Origin: Apostichopus japonicus | Taxonomy: Eukaryota; Echinodermata; Holothuroidea; Aspidochirotida; Stichopodidae | Length of the DNA stretch: 64,000 nt | Direction of reading: 5' to 3' | Assembly: GCF_037975245.1 (NCBI RefSeq) | Contig: NC_092580.1 | Coordinates: 16,442,001 to 16,506,000 of the forward strand | In this document: piece by piece, positions 47,801-60,350 of the stretch | Position numbering within the stretch: position 1 is the first letter of the stretch | How the letters are laid out: each line of letters begins with the position of its first letter | The notes under the pieces: generated by a model | Databases searched by the model: none | Told to the model about the DNA's origin: nothing | What the model saw: only the letters and a program-made list of their open reading frames with translations | Translations under genes and position numbers: made by a program

Positions 47801-49200
47801 TCTGTGCTCCGTCTTCTTCTGTGCTCCATCTTCTTCTGTGCTCCGTCTTCTTTTGTGCTTCATCTTCTTCTGTGCTCTGTCTTCTTCTGTTGTCCGTCTT
47901 CTTCTGTGTTCCGTCTTCTTCTGTGCTCCGCTTCTTCTGTCCTCCTGATGTCTGATTAAAAAAACTAGAAAAAAAGTTAATATATATGAAATACATAACC
48001 AAGCATCCCTGCCCCAGTCTGTCTTCTTCTGTGCTCCCTCTTCTTCTGTGCTCCGTCTTCTTCTGTCCCCCTGATGTCTGAAAAAAACTTTAGAAAAAAT
48101 TTAAAACATATGAAATAACATAACCCACCACCCCTGCTCCGTCTTCTTCTGTGCTCTTGTCTTCTTTTGTGCTCCGTTTTCTTCTGTTGTCCGTCTTCTT
48201 CTTTTTTCCGTCTTCTTCAGTCCTCCTGTTGTCTGAAAAAAAACTCTAGAAAAACAGTTAAAACATATGAAGTTCATAACCCAGACACCCCTGCCCACGT
48301 CCGTCTTCTCCTGTGCTCCGTCTTCTTCTGTTATCCGTCTTCTTCTGTGTTCCGTCTTCTTCTGTGTTCCGTCTTCTTCTGTGTTCTGTCTTCTTCTGTC
48401 CTCCTGATGTCTAAAAAAACAACTCTAGAAAAAAGTTAAACATATCAAAAACATAATCCATCACCCCTGCCCCGGTCCGTCTTCTTCTGTGCTACGTCTT
48501 CTTCTGTCCAACTGATGTCTGAAAGAAAAACTCTAGAGAAATAGTTAAAACAAATGAAATACATAACCCACCACCCCTACCTCCGTCCATCTTCTTCTGT
48601 GCTCCGTCTTCTTCTGTGCTCCGTCTTCTTCTGTGCTCCGTCTTCTTCTGTGCTCCGTCTTCTTCTGTTGTCCGTCTTCTTCTGTGTTCCGTCTTCTTCT
48701 GAATTCCGTCTTCTTCTGTGTTCCATCTCCTTCTGTCCTGCTGATGTCTGAAAGAACAACTCTAGAGAAATAGTTAAAACAAATGAAATACATAACCCAC
48801 CACCCCTACCTCCATCTTCTTCTGTGCTCCGTCTTCTTCTGTGCTCTGTCTTCTTCTGTTGTCCGTCTTCTTCTGTGTTCTGTGTTCCATCTCCTGTCCT
48901 GCTGATGTCTGAAAGAACAACTCTAGAGAAATAGTTAACACAAATGAAATACATTACCCACCACCCCTGCCCCCGTCCATCTTCTTCTGTGCTCCGTCTT
49001 TATCTGTGTTCCGTCTTCTTCTGTCCTCCTGATGTCTGAAAAAACAACTCTAGAAAAAAAGTTTAAACATATCAAATACATAACCCACCACCCCTGCCCT
49101 GGTCCGTCTTCTTCTGTGTTCTGTCTTCTTCTGTGTTCCGTCTTCTTCTGTGCTCCTGATGTCTAAAAGAACAACTCTAAAAAATCATCAAACAAAACCC
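44839..49200 (-). repeat. 17-bp minisatellite in ~25 exon/intron-like modules
   Basis: Plus-strand unit GTGCTCCGTCTTCTTCT (17 bp), 2-12 units per module. Modules are separated by AT-rich spacers of about 50-70 bp that begin GTCTGAAAAA and end ATAACCCACCACCCCTGCC. Read on the minus strand, each spacer looks like a mini-intron: GTGG|GTTATG donor-like start, TTTTAAC branch-like motif, T-tract, then TCAG, followed by ACATCAGGAGGACAG. Because 3 x 17 = 51, minus frames cycle through a 17-residue charged repeat and stay open for up to 295 codons. No frame is maintained consistently across spacers, so I do not call a gene. Confidence 0.92.
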
Positions 49201-49830
49201 ACCCACCAACCTGTAGTCAGTTGTCTTCATCAATAATCTTAAGTCGTCGTGCTCGTGGTACTGCTTCATTACAATCTTCTTCGGATCTGAAACATATCAC
49301 ATACATCGAATTAGTCACCCACCAACCCCTCTGTCTTCTTCTGTGGCCTTGGCCCATCTTTGTCCAACATCTTCATCCAATCTGCTTTCGTCTTTATCCA
49401 TCTTCTGATGTGTTATGGTCATCTTCTTATGTGTTATGGTCCTCTTCTTATGTGTTATGGATTATCCATCTTCTTATGTGTTATCTTAAAGAATAAGGCT
49501 AAAAAGACATTTAAAACATACCAAATACAATGCATAACCCCACACCGAGGGACCCCTCCCAGTCTTCCTCTGTGGCCTTGGCCTGTTGTCGTCCAGCCTC
49601 TTCATCCATTTGCTTTTGTCTTTTTTCCGATTTTTTACGTTGTCGTTGTCCTCCTGTGTCATAATCCATCTTCCGGATCTGACAGAATAAGGCTAGGAAA
49701 CAGTTAATAATTACCCAACCACCAACCAGGGGTCCTCTCTCCATCTTCTATGCCCGGAGTTGTCGTTGTCCAGAGTCTTTATCCATCTTCTTTCGTCGTC
49801 TTCTGTGAGTGACTGATGACCCAGCACATA
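49201..49830 (-). repeat. relic exon-like modules at start of segmental duplicate 1
   Basis: The minus strand shows a 133-bp segment (49678 to 49546) preceded by TTCTGTCAG and followed by G|GTGTGG. Its first frame is open throughout (IRKMDYDTGGQRQRKKSEK and onward). A partner segment lies at about 49740-49830. The matching copy in the second duplicate has the same 133-bp length. These resemble the unexpanded ancestor of the 17-bp modules. Confidence 0.7.
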
Positions 49831-52800
49831 TAGGTTCACCTATCTACAAATGAAAATGGTGGGATGGCTTGACAAGTCAAAAATATATATACTTTTTGGT
49901 TTGCAATTATGTTCTGTGAGAGCTCTGAAGTTTTGAATAAAATGTATTTAGAAGTCACAATAAACTTGTTTTCCTATTTTCTCAAGTTAGCAATTTAGTA
50001 ATAACAGCCTCAATCATGACGTGCAATATTTAGCACGAATAAACGAAGGAAAGAAGGAGAGCGCTGAACCACAATCAATGTACGTTTTACCAAATACTAG
50101 CAAAAATGTACAGTACTACCCAGTAGTTTAGGAAAGTCCTAAATCGAGTTGGAAAAATAATACTTTTACATTCTTCCAATGCTATGCTCCCCTAAATCGC
50201 TGTTGGAAATAATGATCATGACGAGGGATGGTACTTGCTGCTTATGGCAGTGTTGATATTGATATTTAGTCCAGCTTAAAATACTGCCATGACAGGCTTA
50301 AATTTTTAGTACTAATAATTTCTTAGAAAACAGGAGGTATTACAGGTGAAATTTAATCCTTCCAAAAAAGTTAGATTTAATAAACATATGTATAAAGAAT
50401 CTGTTTTTCATAATAAGTTATTGAAATTTTTACACGAAAGAAAAAATGTAGATGAAGCACTGAAATTTCAACAGTAAATAGTCAACAGTAAAATTACACA
50501 ACTAGGCTACAAGAACAGCTCATCAATAGTTGGCCAACCCTTGAGGGATGCTGATGGTCAGTGATGTTTTAAAGAAACAACCTTGATTTTCCGAGGTGGG
50601 GGGGGGGGGCAGGGTGTTGGATTCCTATAAGTGTAAAGGGGGAGTGACACCAGGTAGATCCACTCCATGTTCCAATTTAAGCAGTTATTTCCATTACACA
50701 CAGGAATTTTAGCAGGCTAGGCTACTAGTTGCCCTACAACTATACTAACCTATACAAGTCTTTGTAATGACAGTAGCATGCGTAAGCACTCTCACGTCCA
50801 CCAAAGTTAATGCAAAGGAGGTGGCTCAATTGCCTGTCAGGGGAACCAAACATAAAGAGTACTGTACTGTTTGTGCACAACCTTGCAAACATATAGTTGT
50901 AGAACTAACTTATAGTTTCAATGCAACATTCGTCAGAATATTGGGAAGGGGGGGGGGCAGTGAGAGGACCTGGCATTCAACGACTCTACAAGTAGGACAC
51001 ATACCGGCTTCATAGCACCTTCATTTACCCCATATCCCTCCATAAAGTGTCATATCACTACTTAATTCAATTGATTTACTATTTTGAAAACGACAACAAA
51101 GAAGATCAGACCTCACCGTGAACTTGAAAGAGCTGTTCTTGAAGAGTGCAGAAAATTGAAGACTGTAAACCCAAGAAGTACCAACATGATTGGAGTCATT
51201 CAGATGGCTATGACAACTATGTCAATGTACTAATACTGATTTTACTCTTATGAATTCATTAGAGCTTACCAATGTTTTACTGACTTTATGTCTGGCACTC
51301 TCTATACACAGGAGAGTTGGAAGGGGGGGGGACTAAAACTAAAAGTTCCTTTTCTCTTACTGTAAGTCATATTGTAGGTTTACAATATACTGCAGTAATA
51401 ATAGTCGATGAACATAAACTTTTGGGAAGACCATCATCCCCCACCGGTTTTATACCCCCATCCACTTCCTGATATAGCTGACAAGACCGAACGAAAATTA
51501 GTGTTAAGATATGAAGATATGCTTCTAGTACCAGACATTGATTTACCCATACATTTATGTAGTCCATGTAAAAGAACCTTTTTTGCTGCAAAATGTCTTA
51601 GGTTTTGGAAAGTTCCTTCTGCTCTTTTTAATTAAATATATTATTATGCAGCTATAAGAATCTCTGAGTGGACGTGTCTTTTTTGTACAAATGCAGATTA
51701 TTGTTGACATATTCGCAGTTTATTCGACAGAGCATTATAAACTGTTTTTTTTCAGTATCAAAGACTAGAAACAAAATGAGGTGTACAATTATTAAATGGA
51801 AGGTTGAGTGAATTTCAGATTTTGCACAAACACAGCCAAAATTGGGTAAAACTGTGAAACAATGAGAAATTTGGACCTACAGTATAGTGTTGTTCATAAA
51901 TTAAAATATTAATTCATCTGTATATCTTTACTTTGGGAGACTAGACAAATTACTACACTAGAAGGCCCACAAACGTTAATACTGACTTACAGACACAGAA
52001 AACAAGGATCTAGGGATACTTTGAAATATACGAACACATTATCAGACACTAGTTATCTCTCTAAATGAAAAGTTTTCTATTCCTCACCCAACACTAAAGT
52101 AAAAGTAACTTGTCGAAAGAGATAGTAGTATGTTAAATTTGGAAAATATACGTTACCTACCTTAACTGCATATTAAATAGCGCAACTCCTTCCTCGGTAA
52201 GAACCATGATAAAAACTTAATTTCCCGCCAAGGGCGTCTGTCTGGGCTTCTGTTGTGTTGTTATCTGCATTACCTTTCATCAAAGTCATTCACCCATGGA
52301 GCAGAAACCACTGATGGCAATTAGCTGTGCCTATAGTTTGTTGTCGTTCAAATGGGGAGCTGGTAAATGAGCAGCTTACCGATTCATCCGATCCTAAAAT
52401 AGGGTAAAAATATGAAACAATTAGAAATTTTGTGATCTAATTTTGCAAATAAATTAGAATTTAGAACATTTCTTTTTTATAACAATATGAATTAGGATAT
52501 GTTTACTTTGCGGAACAAGAAAAATCACTTCACTGGAAGGGCCACAGAGGTAGCTACGTTACAACAAGGCTGACTTCATCCAGAAAAAGTACAGACTTCT
52601 TTGACAATGTACAATCACATCAGCATCACACTGCTTAATTCTGTACATGGAAACTTTTCTATCCCCAACTCGAAAGGAAAAGGAATAGTAATAGTTCCAG
52701 TTGTTGTTCAATCAGGGAGCTGGTAAATGAGCCAGTTTGCCAGTTTAATTCTATCCTGCTCTGCAAGTTATTGTGACCCGACGTTTTTAACATATTACTA

Positions 52801-53103
52801 CACTATAAACACATTCAGGATTCCGCATATCAGGATGACTTTAGCCAAGAATTGGGTTACATTTAACACATTTATCACCATGTTTGATTTTCGTACTAGG
52901 CCCCTGAGCTTGAGTTTTTGAATGACCTTAAATAACAATGATAAAAAAAAACATTTAGACCCTATATAATTATATATATATTATTAGACCCTATATAATA
53001 TCCTTCTTATCGAGATATTTTGAATCGTATTTGGATATATTTCACATAATAATGACTTCTTACCACCGATAATAACCTGCTTACCCAAGACATGCGTTAA
53101 TAG
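49831..53103. repeat. segmental duplicate 1, low-copy part
   Basis: Nearly identical to 57842-60342, with small indels and substitutions. It contains about 775 bp (51384-52160) absent from the other copy. It ends with the intact site CCCAAGAC at 53084-53091, where the hAT element sits in copy 2. No gene is recognised. The 75-codon plus frame at 51408-51635 lies in the copy-1-only part and has no family features. Confidence 0.92.
51384..52160. other. segment present only in duplicate 1
   Basis: In duplicate 2 the flanks are joined directly (GTTTAC joined to CTTAACTGC at about 59400), with TAC shared at both edges. This fits a microhomology deletion in copy 2 better than an insertion in copy 1, since no inverted termini or target duplications are seen. 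Confidence 0.8.
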
Positions 53104-56100
53104 TGTACCAACATCTGTACTGAGACACAAGGTGGTACACCTTGTGTACTGAAGCATAAAGGGGGCAACCAGTTTACAGGGTGCTAAGGTACACCAGGTG
53201 TACTCGAGCATACAGGGGTCAACCAATCAATAGGGTGCTAAGGTACACCCAGTGTACTGAAGCATGTAGGAGGCCACCGGTCTAGAATACAGGGGGAAAC
53301 CATGCAGTCTACAGGGGGCTAAGGTACACCCAGTTTAGTGAAGCATACAGGGGGCCACCGTTTTACAGGGTATTAAGGTACACCCTGTGCACTGAAGCAT
53401 ACAGGGGGCAACCAGTCAACAGGGTGCTAAGGTACACCCAGTGTTCTGAAGCATACAGGGAGTGACTGGTCTGGCAGACAGGGGGCAAACAGTCTAAAGA
53501 ATGCTAAGGTACACCTTGTGTACAGAAGCATACAGGGGGCAACCAATCTACAGGGAGCTAAAGTACACCCAGTGTCCTGAAGCATACAGGGGGCAACCAG
53601 TCTAAAGGGTGCTAAGCATAAAGTGGCTAACCAGTCTACAGGGTGCAAAAGTACACCTTGTGTACTGAAGCAGTCTAGAGGGTGCTAAGGTACATCCCAT
53701 GTACTGAAGCATACAGAGGGCCACCGGTCTATAGGGTGCTAAGGTACACCCTGTGTACTGAAGCATACAGGGGGCAACCAGTCTAGAGGGTGTAAGGTAT
53801 ATCCCATGTACTGAAGAATACATAGGGCAACCAGTCTACAGGGTGTTATGGGACATCCAATGTACTGAAGCATACAGGGGCAACCAGTCTACAGGGTGCT
53901 AAGGTACACCCTGTGTACTAAAGCATACAGGATGCCACCAGTCTAGGATACAGAGGGCAAAGAGTGCTAAGGTACTGTACACCCAATGTTCTGAAGCATA
54001 CAGGGGGCAACCAGTCTACAGGGGGCTTAGATACACCCTGTGTACTGAAGCATACAGGGGGCCACCGGCCTAGCATACAGGGGTCAACCAGTCTATAGGG
54101 TGCTAAGGTACACCCAGTGTCCTGTAGCATACAGGGTACAACTAGTCTAAAGCGTACTAAGGTACACCTTGTGTACTGAAGCATACAGAAGGCAACCAGT
54201 CTACAGGGTGCTAAGGTACACCCAGTGTTCTGAAGCATACAGGGAGTGACCGGTCTGGCAGACAGGGGGCAAACAGTCTAAAGAATGCTAAGGTACACCT
54301 TGTGTACAGAAGCATACAGGGGGCAACCAATCTACAGGGAGCTAAAGTACACCCAGTGTCCTGAAGCATACAGGGGGCAACCAGTCTAAAGGGTGCTAAG
54401 CATAAAGTGGCTAACCAGTCTACAGGGTGCAAAAGTACACCTTGTGTACTGAAGCAGTCTAGAGGGTGCTAAGGTACATCCCATGTACTGAAGCATACAG
54501 AGGGCCACCGGTCTATAGGGTGCTAAGGTACACCCTGTGTACTGAAGCATACAGGGGGCAACCAGTCTAGAGGGTGTAAGGTATATCCCATGTACTGAAG
54601 AATACATAGGGCAACCAGTCTACAGGGTGTTATGGGACATCCAATGTACTGAAGCATACAGGGGCAACCAGTCTACAGGGTGCTAAGGTACACCCTGTGT
54701 ACTAAAGCATACAGGATGCCACCAGTCTAGGATACAGAGGGCAAAGAGTGCTAAGGTACTGTACACCCAATGTTCTGAAGCATACAGGGGGCAACCAGTC
54801 TACAGGGGGCTTAGATACACCCTGTGTACTGAAGCATACAGGGGGCCACCGGCCTAGCATACAGGGGTCAACCAGTCTATAGGGTGCTAAGGTACACCCA
54901 GTGTCCTGTAGCATACAGGGTACAACTAGTCTAAAGCGTACTAAGGTACACCTTGTGTACTGAAGCATACAGAAGGCAACCAGTCTACAGGGTGCTAAGG
55001 TACACCCAGTGTTCTGAAGCATACAGGGAGTGACCGGTCTGGCAGACAGGGGGCAAACAGTCTAAAGAATGCTAAGGTACACCTTGTGTACAGAAGCATA
55101 CAGGGGGCAACCAATCTACAGGGAGCTAAAGTACACCCAGTGTCCTGAAGCATACAGGGGGCAACCAGTCTAAAGGGTGCTAAGCATAAAGTGGCTAACC
55201 AGTCTACAGGGTGCAAAAGTACACCTTGTGTACTGAAGCAAACAGGGTGCCATCGGTCTAGAATACAGGGGGCAACCAGTCTACAGAATAATAAGGTACA
55301 CCCAGTTTAGTGAAGCATACAGGGGGCCACAGGTTTACAGGGTGTTAAGGTTCACCCTGTGCACTGAAGCATACAGGGGGCAACCAGTATACAGGGTGCT
55401 AAGGTACACCTGGTGTACTGAAGCATACAGGGGGCCACCAGTCTACAATGTGATAAGGTACACCCAGTGTCCTGTAGCATACAGGGTACAACTAGTCTAA
55501 AGCGTACTAAGGTACACCTTGTGTACTGAAGCATACAGAAGGCAACCAGTCTACAGGGTGCTAAGGTCAACCTTGTGTACTGAAGCATAAAGGAGGTAAC
55601 CAGTCAACAAAGTGCTATGGTACTGTACACCCTGTGTAATGAAGCAGACAGTGGGCAACCAGTCTACATGGGGCTAAGGTACACCTAGTTTACTGTACCA
55701 GACAGGGGGCAACCAGTCTACAGGGTGCTAAGGTACACCCAGTTCAGTGAAGCATACAGGGGGCCACCGGTTTACAGGGTGTTCAGGTACACCCTTAGCA
55801 CTGAAGAATACAGGGAGTAACCAGTATACAGGGTGCTAAGGTACACCCGGTGTTCTGAAGCATACAGAGGGCAACCAGTCTACAGGGTGCTAAGGTACAC
55901 CCAGGGTGCAAAGGGGGTAACCAACCTACATGGTGCAAAAGTACACCTAGTATACTGAAGCATACAGGGGTCAACCAGTTCTACAGGGTGTGAAGGTACA
56001 CCCAGTGTATTAAAATACACAGGGGTCAACCAGTTCTACAGGGTGCGAAGGTACACCTTCTGTACTGAAACAAACAGGGGGCAACCAATCTACAGGATGC

Positions 56101-57285
56101 CAAGGTACACCCAGTGTCCTGAAGCATACAGGGGGCAACCAGTCTAAAAGGTGCTAAGGTACACCTTGTGTACTGAAGCATATATGGGGTAACTATTCTA
56201 CAGGTCCGTGCAAAAGTACACCTTGTGTACTGAAGCATACAGGGGGTAACCAGTCTACAGGGTGCTAAGGTACACCCAGTTTACAGAAGCACACTGGGGG
56301 CAACCAGTCTACAGGGTGCTAAGCTACACCTTGTGTACTGAAGCATACAGGGGCCATGGGTCTAGGGTACAGGGGGCAACCTGCATACAGGGTCTTAAGG
56401 TACACCTTATGCACTGAAGCATACAGGGGGCAACCTGTTTACAGGGTGCTAAGGTACACCCGTTGTACTGAAGCATAAAGGGGGTAACCAGTCTACAGGG
56501 TGCTTAGGTACATGGCCAGTTTACTGAAGCAAACAGGGGGCAACCAGTCTACAGTGTGCTAAGGTACACCTTGTGTACTGAAGGAGACAGGGGGCAACCA
56601 GTCTACAGGTACACCCAGTGTACTGGAGAATACAGGGGGCAACCATTCAATGGGGTGCGAAGTGCACCCAGTGTTATGGAGCACACAGGGGGCCAAAGGT
56701 CTACAAGGTGCTAAGGTACACCCAGTGTCCTGAAGCATACAGGGCCAACGAGTGTAAAGGTACACCTTATGTACTGAATCGTAAAGGGGGTAACCAGTGT
56801 AGAGGGTGCAAAAGTACAAAAGGGTACAGTGAACTGTAGCATACAGGGGGCCACCGGTCTAGAATACAGGGGTCAACCAGTCTACAGGGGGCTAAGGTAC
56901 ACCCAGTTAAGTGGAGCACACAGGGGCCAATGGTTTACAGGGTGTTAAGGTACACCCTGTGAACTGATGCATACAGGGGGCATCCTGTATACAGGGTGTT
57001 AAGGTACACCTTGTATACTGAATCATAAAATGGTTCACCAGTCTACAGGTAGCAAAAGTACACCAAGTGTACTGAAGCATACAGGGGGCAACCAGTTTAC
57101 AGGGTGCTAAGGTACACCAGGTCTACTGAAGCATACAGGGGTCAACCAGTCCACAGTGTGCTAAGGTACACCTTGTGTACTGAAGCAGACAGGGGTCAAC
57201 CAGTCTACAAGCATACAGGGAACAACCAGTCTAAAGGGTGTTAAGGTACACCTTGTGTACTGAATCATAAATGGGGTAACCAGTC
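53104..57285. repeat. 54-bp satellite array 1 (CTAAGGTACACC type)
   Basis: Consensus unit CTAAGGTACACCCAGTGTAC, then TGAAGCATACAGGGGGCAAC, then CAGTCTACAGGGTG (54 bp), with many variants and some hybrid units. On the minus strand it reads as an 18-residue Cys-containing repeat (CMLQYTGCTLAPC), repeatedly interrupted by indels. A 784-bp higher-order repeat lies inside it. Confidence 0.96.
53431..55235. repeat. 784-bp higher-order repeat, ~2.3 copies
   Basis: 53431-54214 and 54215-54998 are almost base-for-base identical (I noted GACTGG versus GACCGG), and a third copy runs to about 55235. Each contains about 14 diverged 54-bp units. The near-identity contrasts with the divergence of the units inside. 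Confidence 0.95.
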
Positions 57286-57841
57286 TACAGGAAGACTACA
57301 AAGACATTTAAAACATACCAATTACATTGTATTACACACCCAGCAACGTCCCCCCCCCCGCCCCCGTCTTCTTCTGTCGCCTTAGCTCGTTGTCATCCAG
57401 CATCTCCATCCATCTGCTTCCGTCTTTATCCATCTTCTAACGTTGTCATAGTCATCTTGCATTTTAATCCATCTTTTGGATCTGAAAGAATAAGGATAGG
57501 GAAACAGTTAAAACATACCAAATACATTGCATAACCAACCGAGGGACCCCTCCCAGTCTTCCTCTGTGGCCTTGGCCTGTTGTCGTCCAGCATCTTCATC
57601 CATTTGCTTTTGTCTTTTTTCCGATTTCTTACGTTGTCGTTGTCCTCCTGCGTCATAATCCATCTTCCGGATCTGAGAATAAAAACAATAAAAAGAATAA
57701 GGCTAGGAAACAGTTAATAGCATTACCCAACCACCAACCTGGGGTCCTGGAGTGTGTGGAGTTGTCGTTGTCCAGAGTCTTTATCCATCTTCTTACGTCG
57801 TCTTCTGTGAGTGAATGATGACCCAGCACATATAGGTTCAC
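57286..57841 (-). repeat. relic exon-like modules at start of segmental duplicate 2
   Basis: On the minus strand three modules follow one another. The first ends CCCCAG|GTTGG (about 57747). A 133-bp module follows (57672 to 57540), after TTCTCAG and before G|GTTGG. The third starts ATCCAAAAGATGG (about 57480) after TTCTTTCAG. Spacers carry TATTAAC or TTTTAAC before the pyrimidine tract. A purine-rich end (CAGAAGAAGACGGGGGCGGG) on the third module closely matches the 17-bp array unit at 44.8-49.2 kb. Confidence 0.7.
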
Positions 57842-60342
57842 CTATCTACAAATGAAAATGGTGGGACGGCTTGACAAGTCAAAAATATAAATACTTTTTG
57901 GTTGCAATTATGTTCTGTGAGACCTTTGAAGTTTTGAATAAAATGTATTTAGAAGTCACAATAAACTTGTTTTCCTATTTTCTCAAGTTAGCAATTTAGT
58001 AATAACAGCCTCAATCATGACGTGCAATATTTAGCACGAACAAACGAAGGAAACAAGGAGAGCGCTGAACCACAATCAATGTACGTTTTACCAAATACTA
58101 GCAGAAATGTACAGTACTACCCAGTAGTTTAGGAAAGTCCTAAATCGAGTTGGAAAAAAATACTTTTACATTCTTCCAATGCTATGCTCCCCTAAATCGC
58201 TGTTGGAAATAATGATAATGACGAGGGATGGTACTTGCTGCTTATGGCAGTGTTGATATTGCTATTTAGTCCCGCTTAAAATACTGCCATAGGTAATGAC
58301 AGGCTTAAATTTTTAGTACTAATAATTTCTTAGAAAACAGGGGGTATTACAGGTGAAATTTAATCCTTCCAAAAAAGTTAGATTTAATAAACATATGTAT
58401 AAAGAATCTGTTTTTTATATTAATAAGTTATTGAAATTTTAACACGAAAGAAGATATGTAGATGAAGCACTGAAATTTCAACAGTAAATAGTCAACAGTA
58501 AAATTACACAACTAGGCTACAAGAACAGCTCATCAATAGTTGGCCAACCCTTGAGGGATGCTGATGGTCAGTGATGTTTTAAAGAAACAACCTTGATTTT
58601 CCGAGGTGGGGGGGGGCAGGGTGTTGTGTTACTTTAGGTGTAAAGGGGGAGTGACACCGGGTAGATCCACTCCATGTTCCATTTAAGCAGTTATTTCCAT
58701 TACACACAGGAATTTTAGCAGGCTAGGCTACTAGTTGCCCTACAACTATACTAACCTATACAAGTCTTTTGTAATGACAGTAGCATGCGTAAGCACTCTC
58801 ACATCCACCAAAGTTACTGCAAAGGAGGTGGCTCAATTGCCTGTCAGGGGAACCAAACATAAAGAGTAACATACTGTTTGTGCACAACCTTGCAAACATA
58901 TAGTTGTAGAACTAACTTATAGTTTCAATGCAACATTCGTCAGAATATTGGGAGGGGGGTGGGGAGTGGGGGCGGTGAGAGGACCTGGCATTCAACGACT
59001 CTACAATTAGGACACATACCGGCTTCATAACACCTTCATTTACCCCATATCCCTCCGTACAGTGTCATAACACTACTTAAAGCAATTGATTTACTATTTT
59101 GAAAACGACAACAAAGAAGATCAGACCTCACCGTGAACTTGAAAGAGCTGTTCTTGAAGAGTGCAGAAAATTGAGGACTGTAAACCCAAGAAGTACCAAC
59201 ATGATTGGAGTCATTCAGATGGCTATGAAAACTATTTCAATGTACTAATAATGATTTTACTCTGATGAATAGATTAGAGCTTATCAATGTTTTACTGACT
59301 ATATGTCTGGCACTCTCTATACACAGGAGAGTTGGAAGGGGGGGGGGGGACTAAAAAACTAAAAATTCCTTTTCTCTTACTGTAAGTCATATTGTAGGTT
59401 TACCTTAACTGCATATTAAATAGTGCAACTCCTTCCTCCGTAAGAGCCATGATAAAAAACATTATTTCCCGCTAAGGGCGTCTGTCTGGGCTTCTGTTGT
59501 GTTGTTATCTGCATTACCTTTCATCAAAGTATTCACCCATGGAGCAGAATCCACTGATGGCAATTAGCTGTGCCTATAGTTTGTTGTCGTTCAAATGGGG
59601 AGCTGGTAAATGAGCAGCATACCGATTCATCTGATCCTAAAATAGGGTAAAAATATGAAACAATTAGAAATTTTGTGACCTAATTTTGCAAATAAATCAG
59701 AACATTTTTTTTTTTTATAACAATATGAATTAGGATATGTTTACTTTGCGGAACAAGAAAATCACTTCACTGGGAGGGCCACAGAGGTACAGTAGTACGT
59801 TACAACATGGCCCTGGCAGTCATCCAGAAAGAGTACAGGCTACTTTGACAATGTACAAACACATTTGCTTAATGCTTAATTCTGCTTAATGCTTAATTCT
59901 GTACATGGAAACTTTTCTATCCCCAACTCGAAAGGAAAAGGAACTTGTCGTGAGGAATATTGAGGAATAGTAATAGTTCCAGTTGTTGTTCAATCAGGGA
60001 GCTGGTAAATGAGCCAGTTTGCCAGTTTAATTCTATCCTGCTCTGCACGTTATTGTGACCCGACGTTTTTAACATATTACTACACTATAAACACATTCAG
60101 CATTCCGCATATCAGGATGACTTTAGCCAAGAATTGGGTTACATTTAACACATTTATCACCATGTTTGATTTTCGTACTACTGTAGGCCCCTGAGCTTGA
60201 GTTTTTGAATGACCTTAAATAATAATGATCATAAAAAACATTTAGACCCTATTTAATTACTTTATCTTCTTATCCTTCTTATCGAGATATTTTGAATCGA
60301 ATTTGGATATATTTCACATAATAATGACTTCTAACCTGCTTA
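57842..60342. repeat. segmental duplicate 2, low-copy part
   Basis: Collinear with 49831-53083. It lacks the 775-bp segment and has small changes elsewhere (for example a longer G-tract at about 59338). It is interrupted at 60350 by a hAT insertion and resumes at 61444. No genes are recognised. Confidence 0.93.
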
Positions 60343-60350
60343 CCCAAGAC

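Noticed and set aside
46942-47829. 295-codon minus-strand frame with alternating charged repeats and hydrophobic segments (could look like a multi-pass protein)
   Set aside because: The charged parts are the 17-bp repeat read three times (51 nt). The hydrophobic parts are AT-rich spacers that happen to be a multiple of three long here. The frame is not kept in neighbouring modules.
51408-51635. 75-codon plus-strand frame in the copy-1-only segment
   Set aside because: It is absent from the second duplicate, has no domain and is of chance length for this region.
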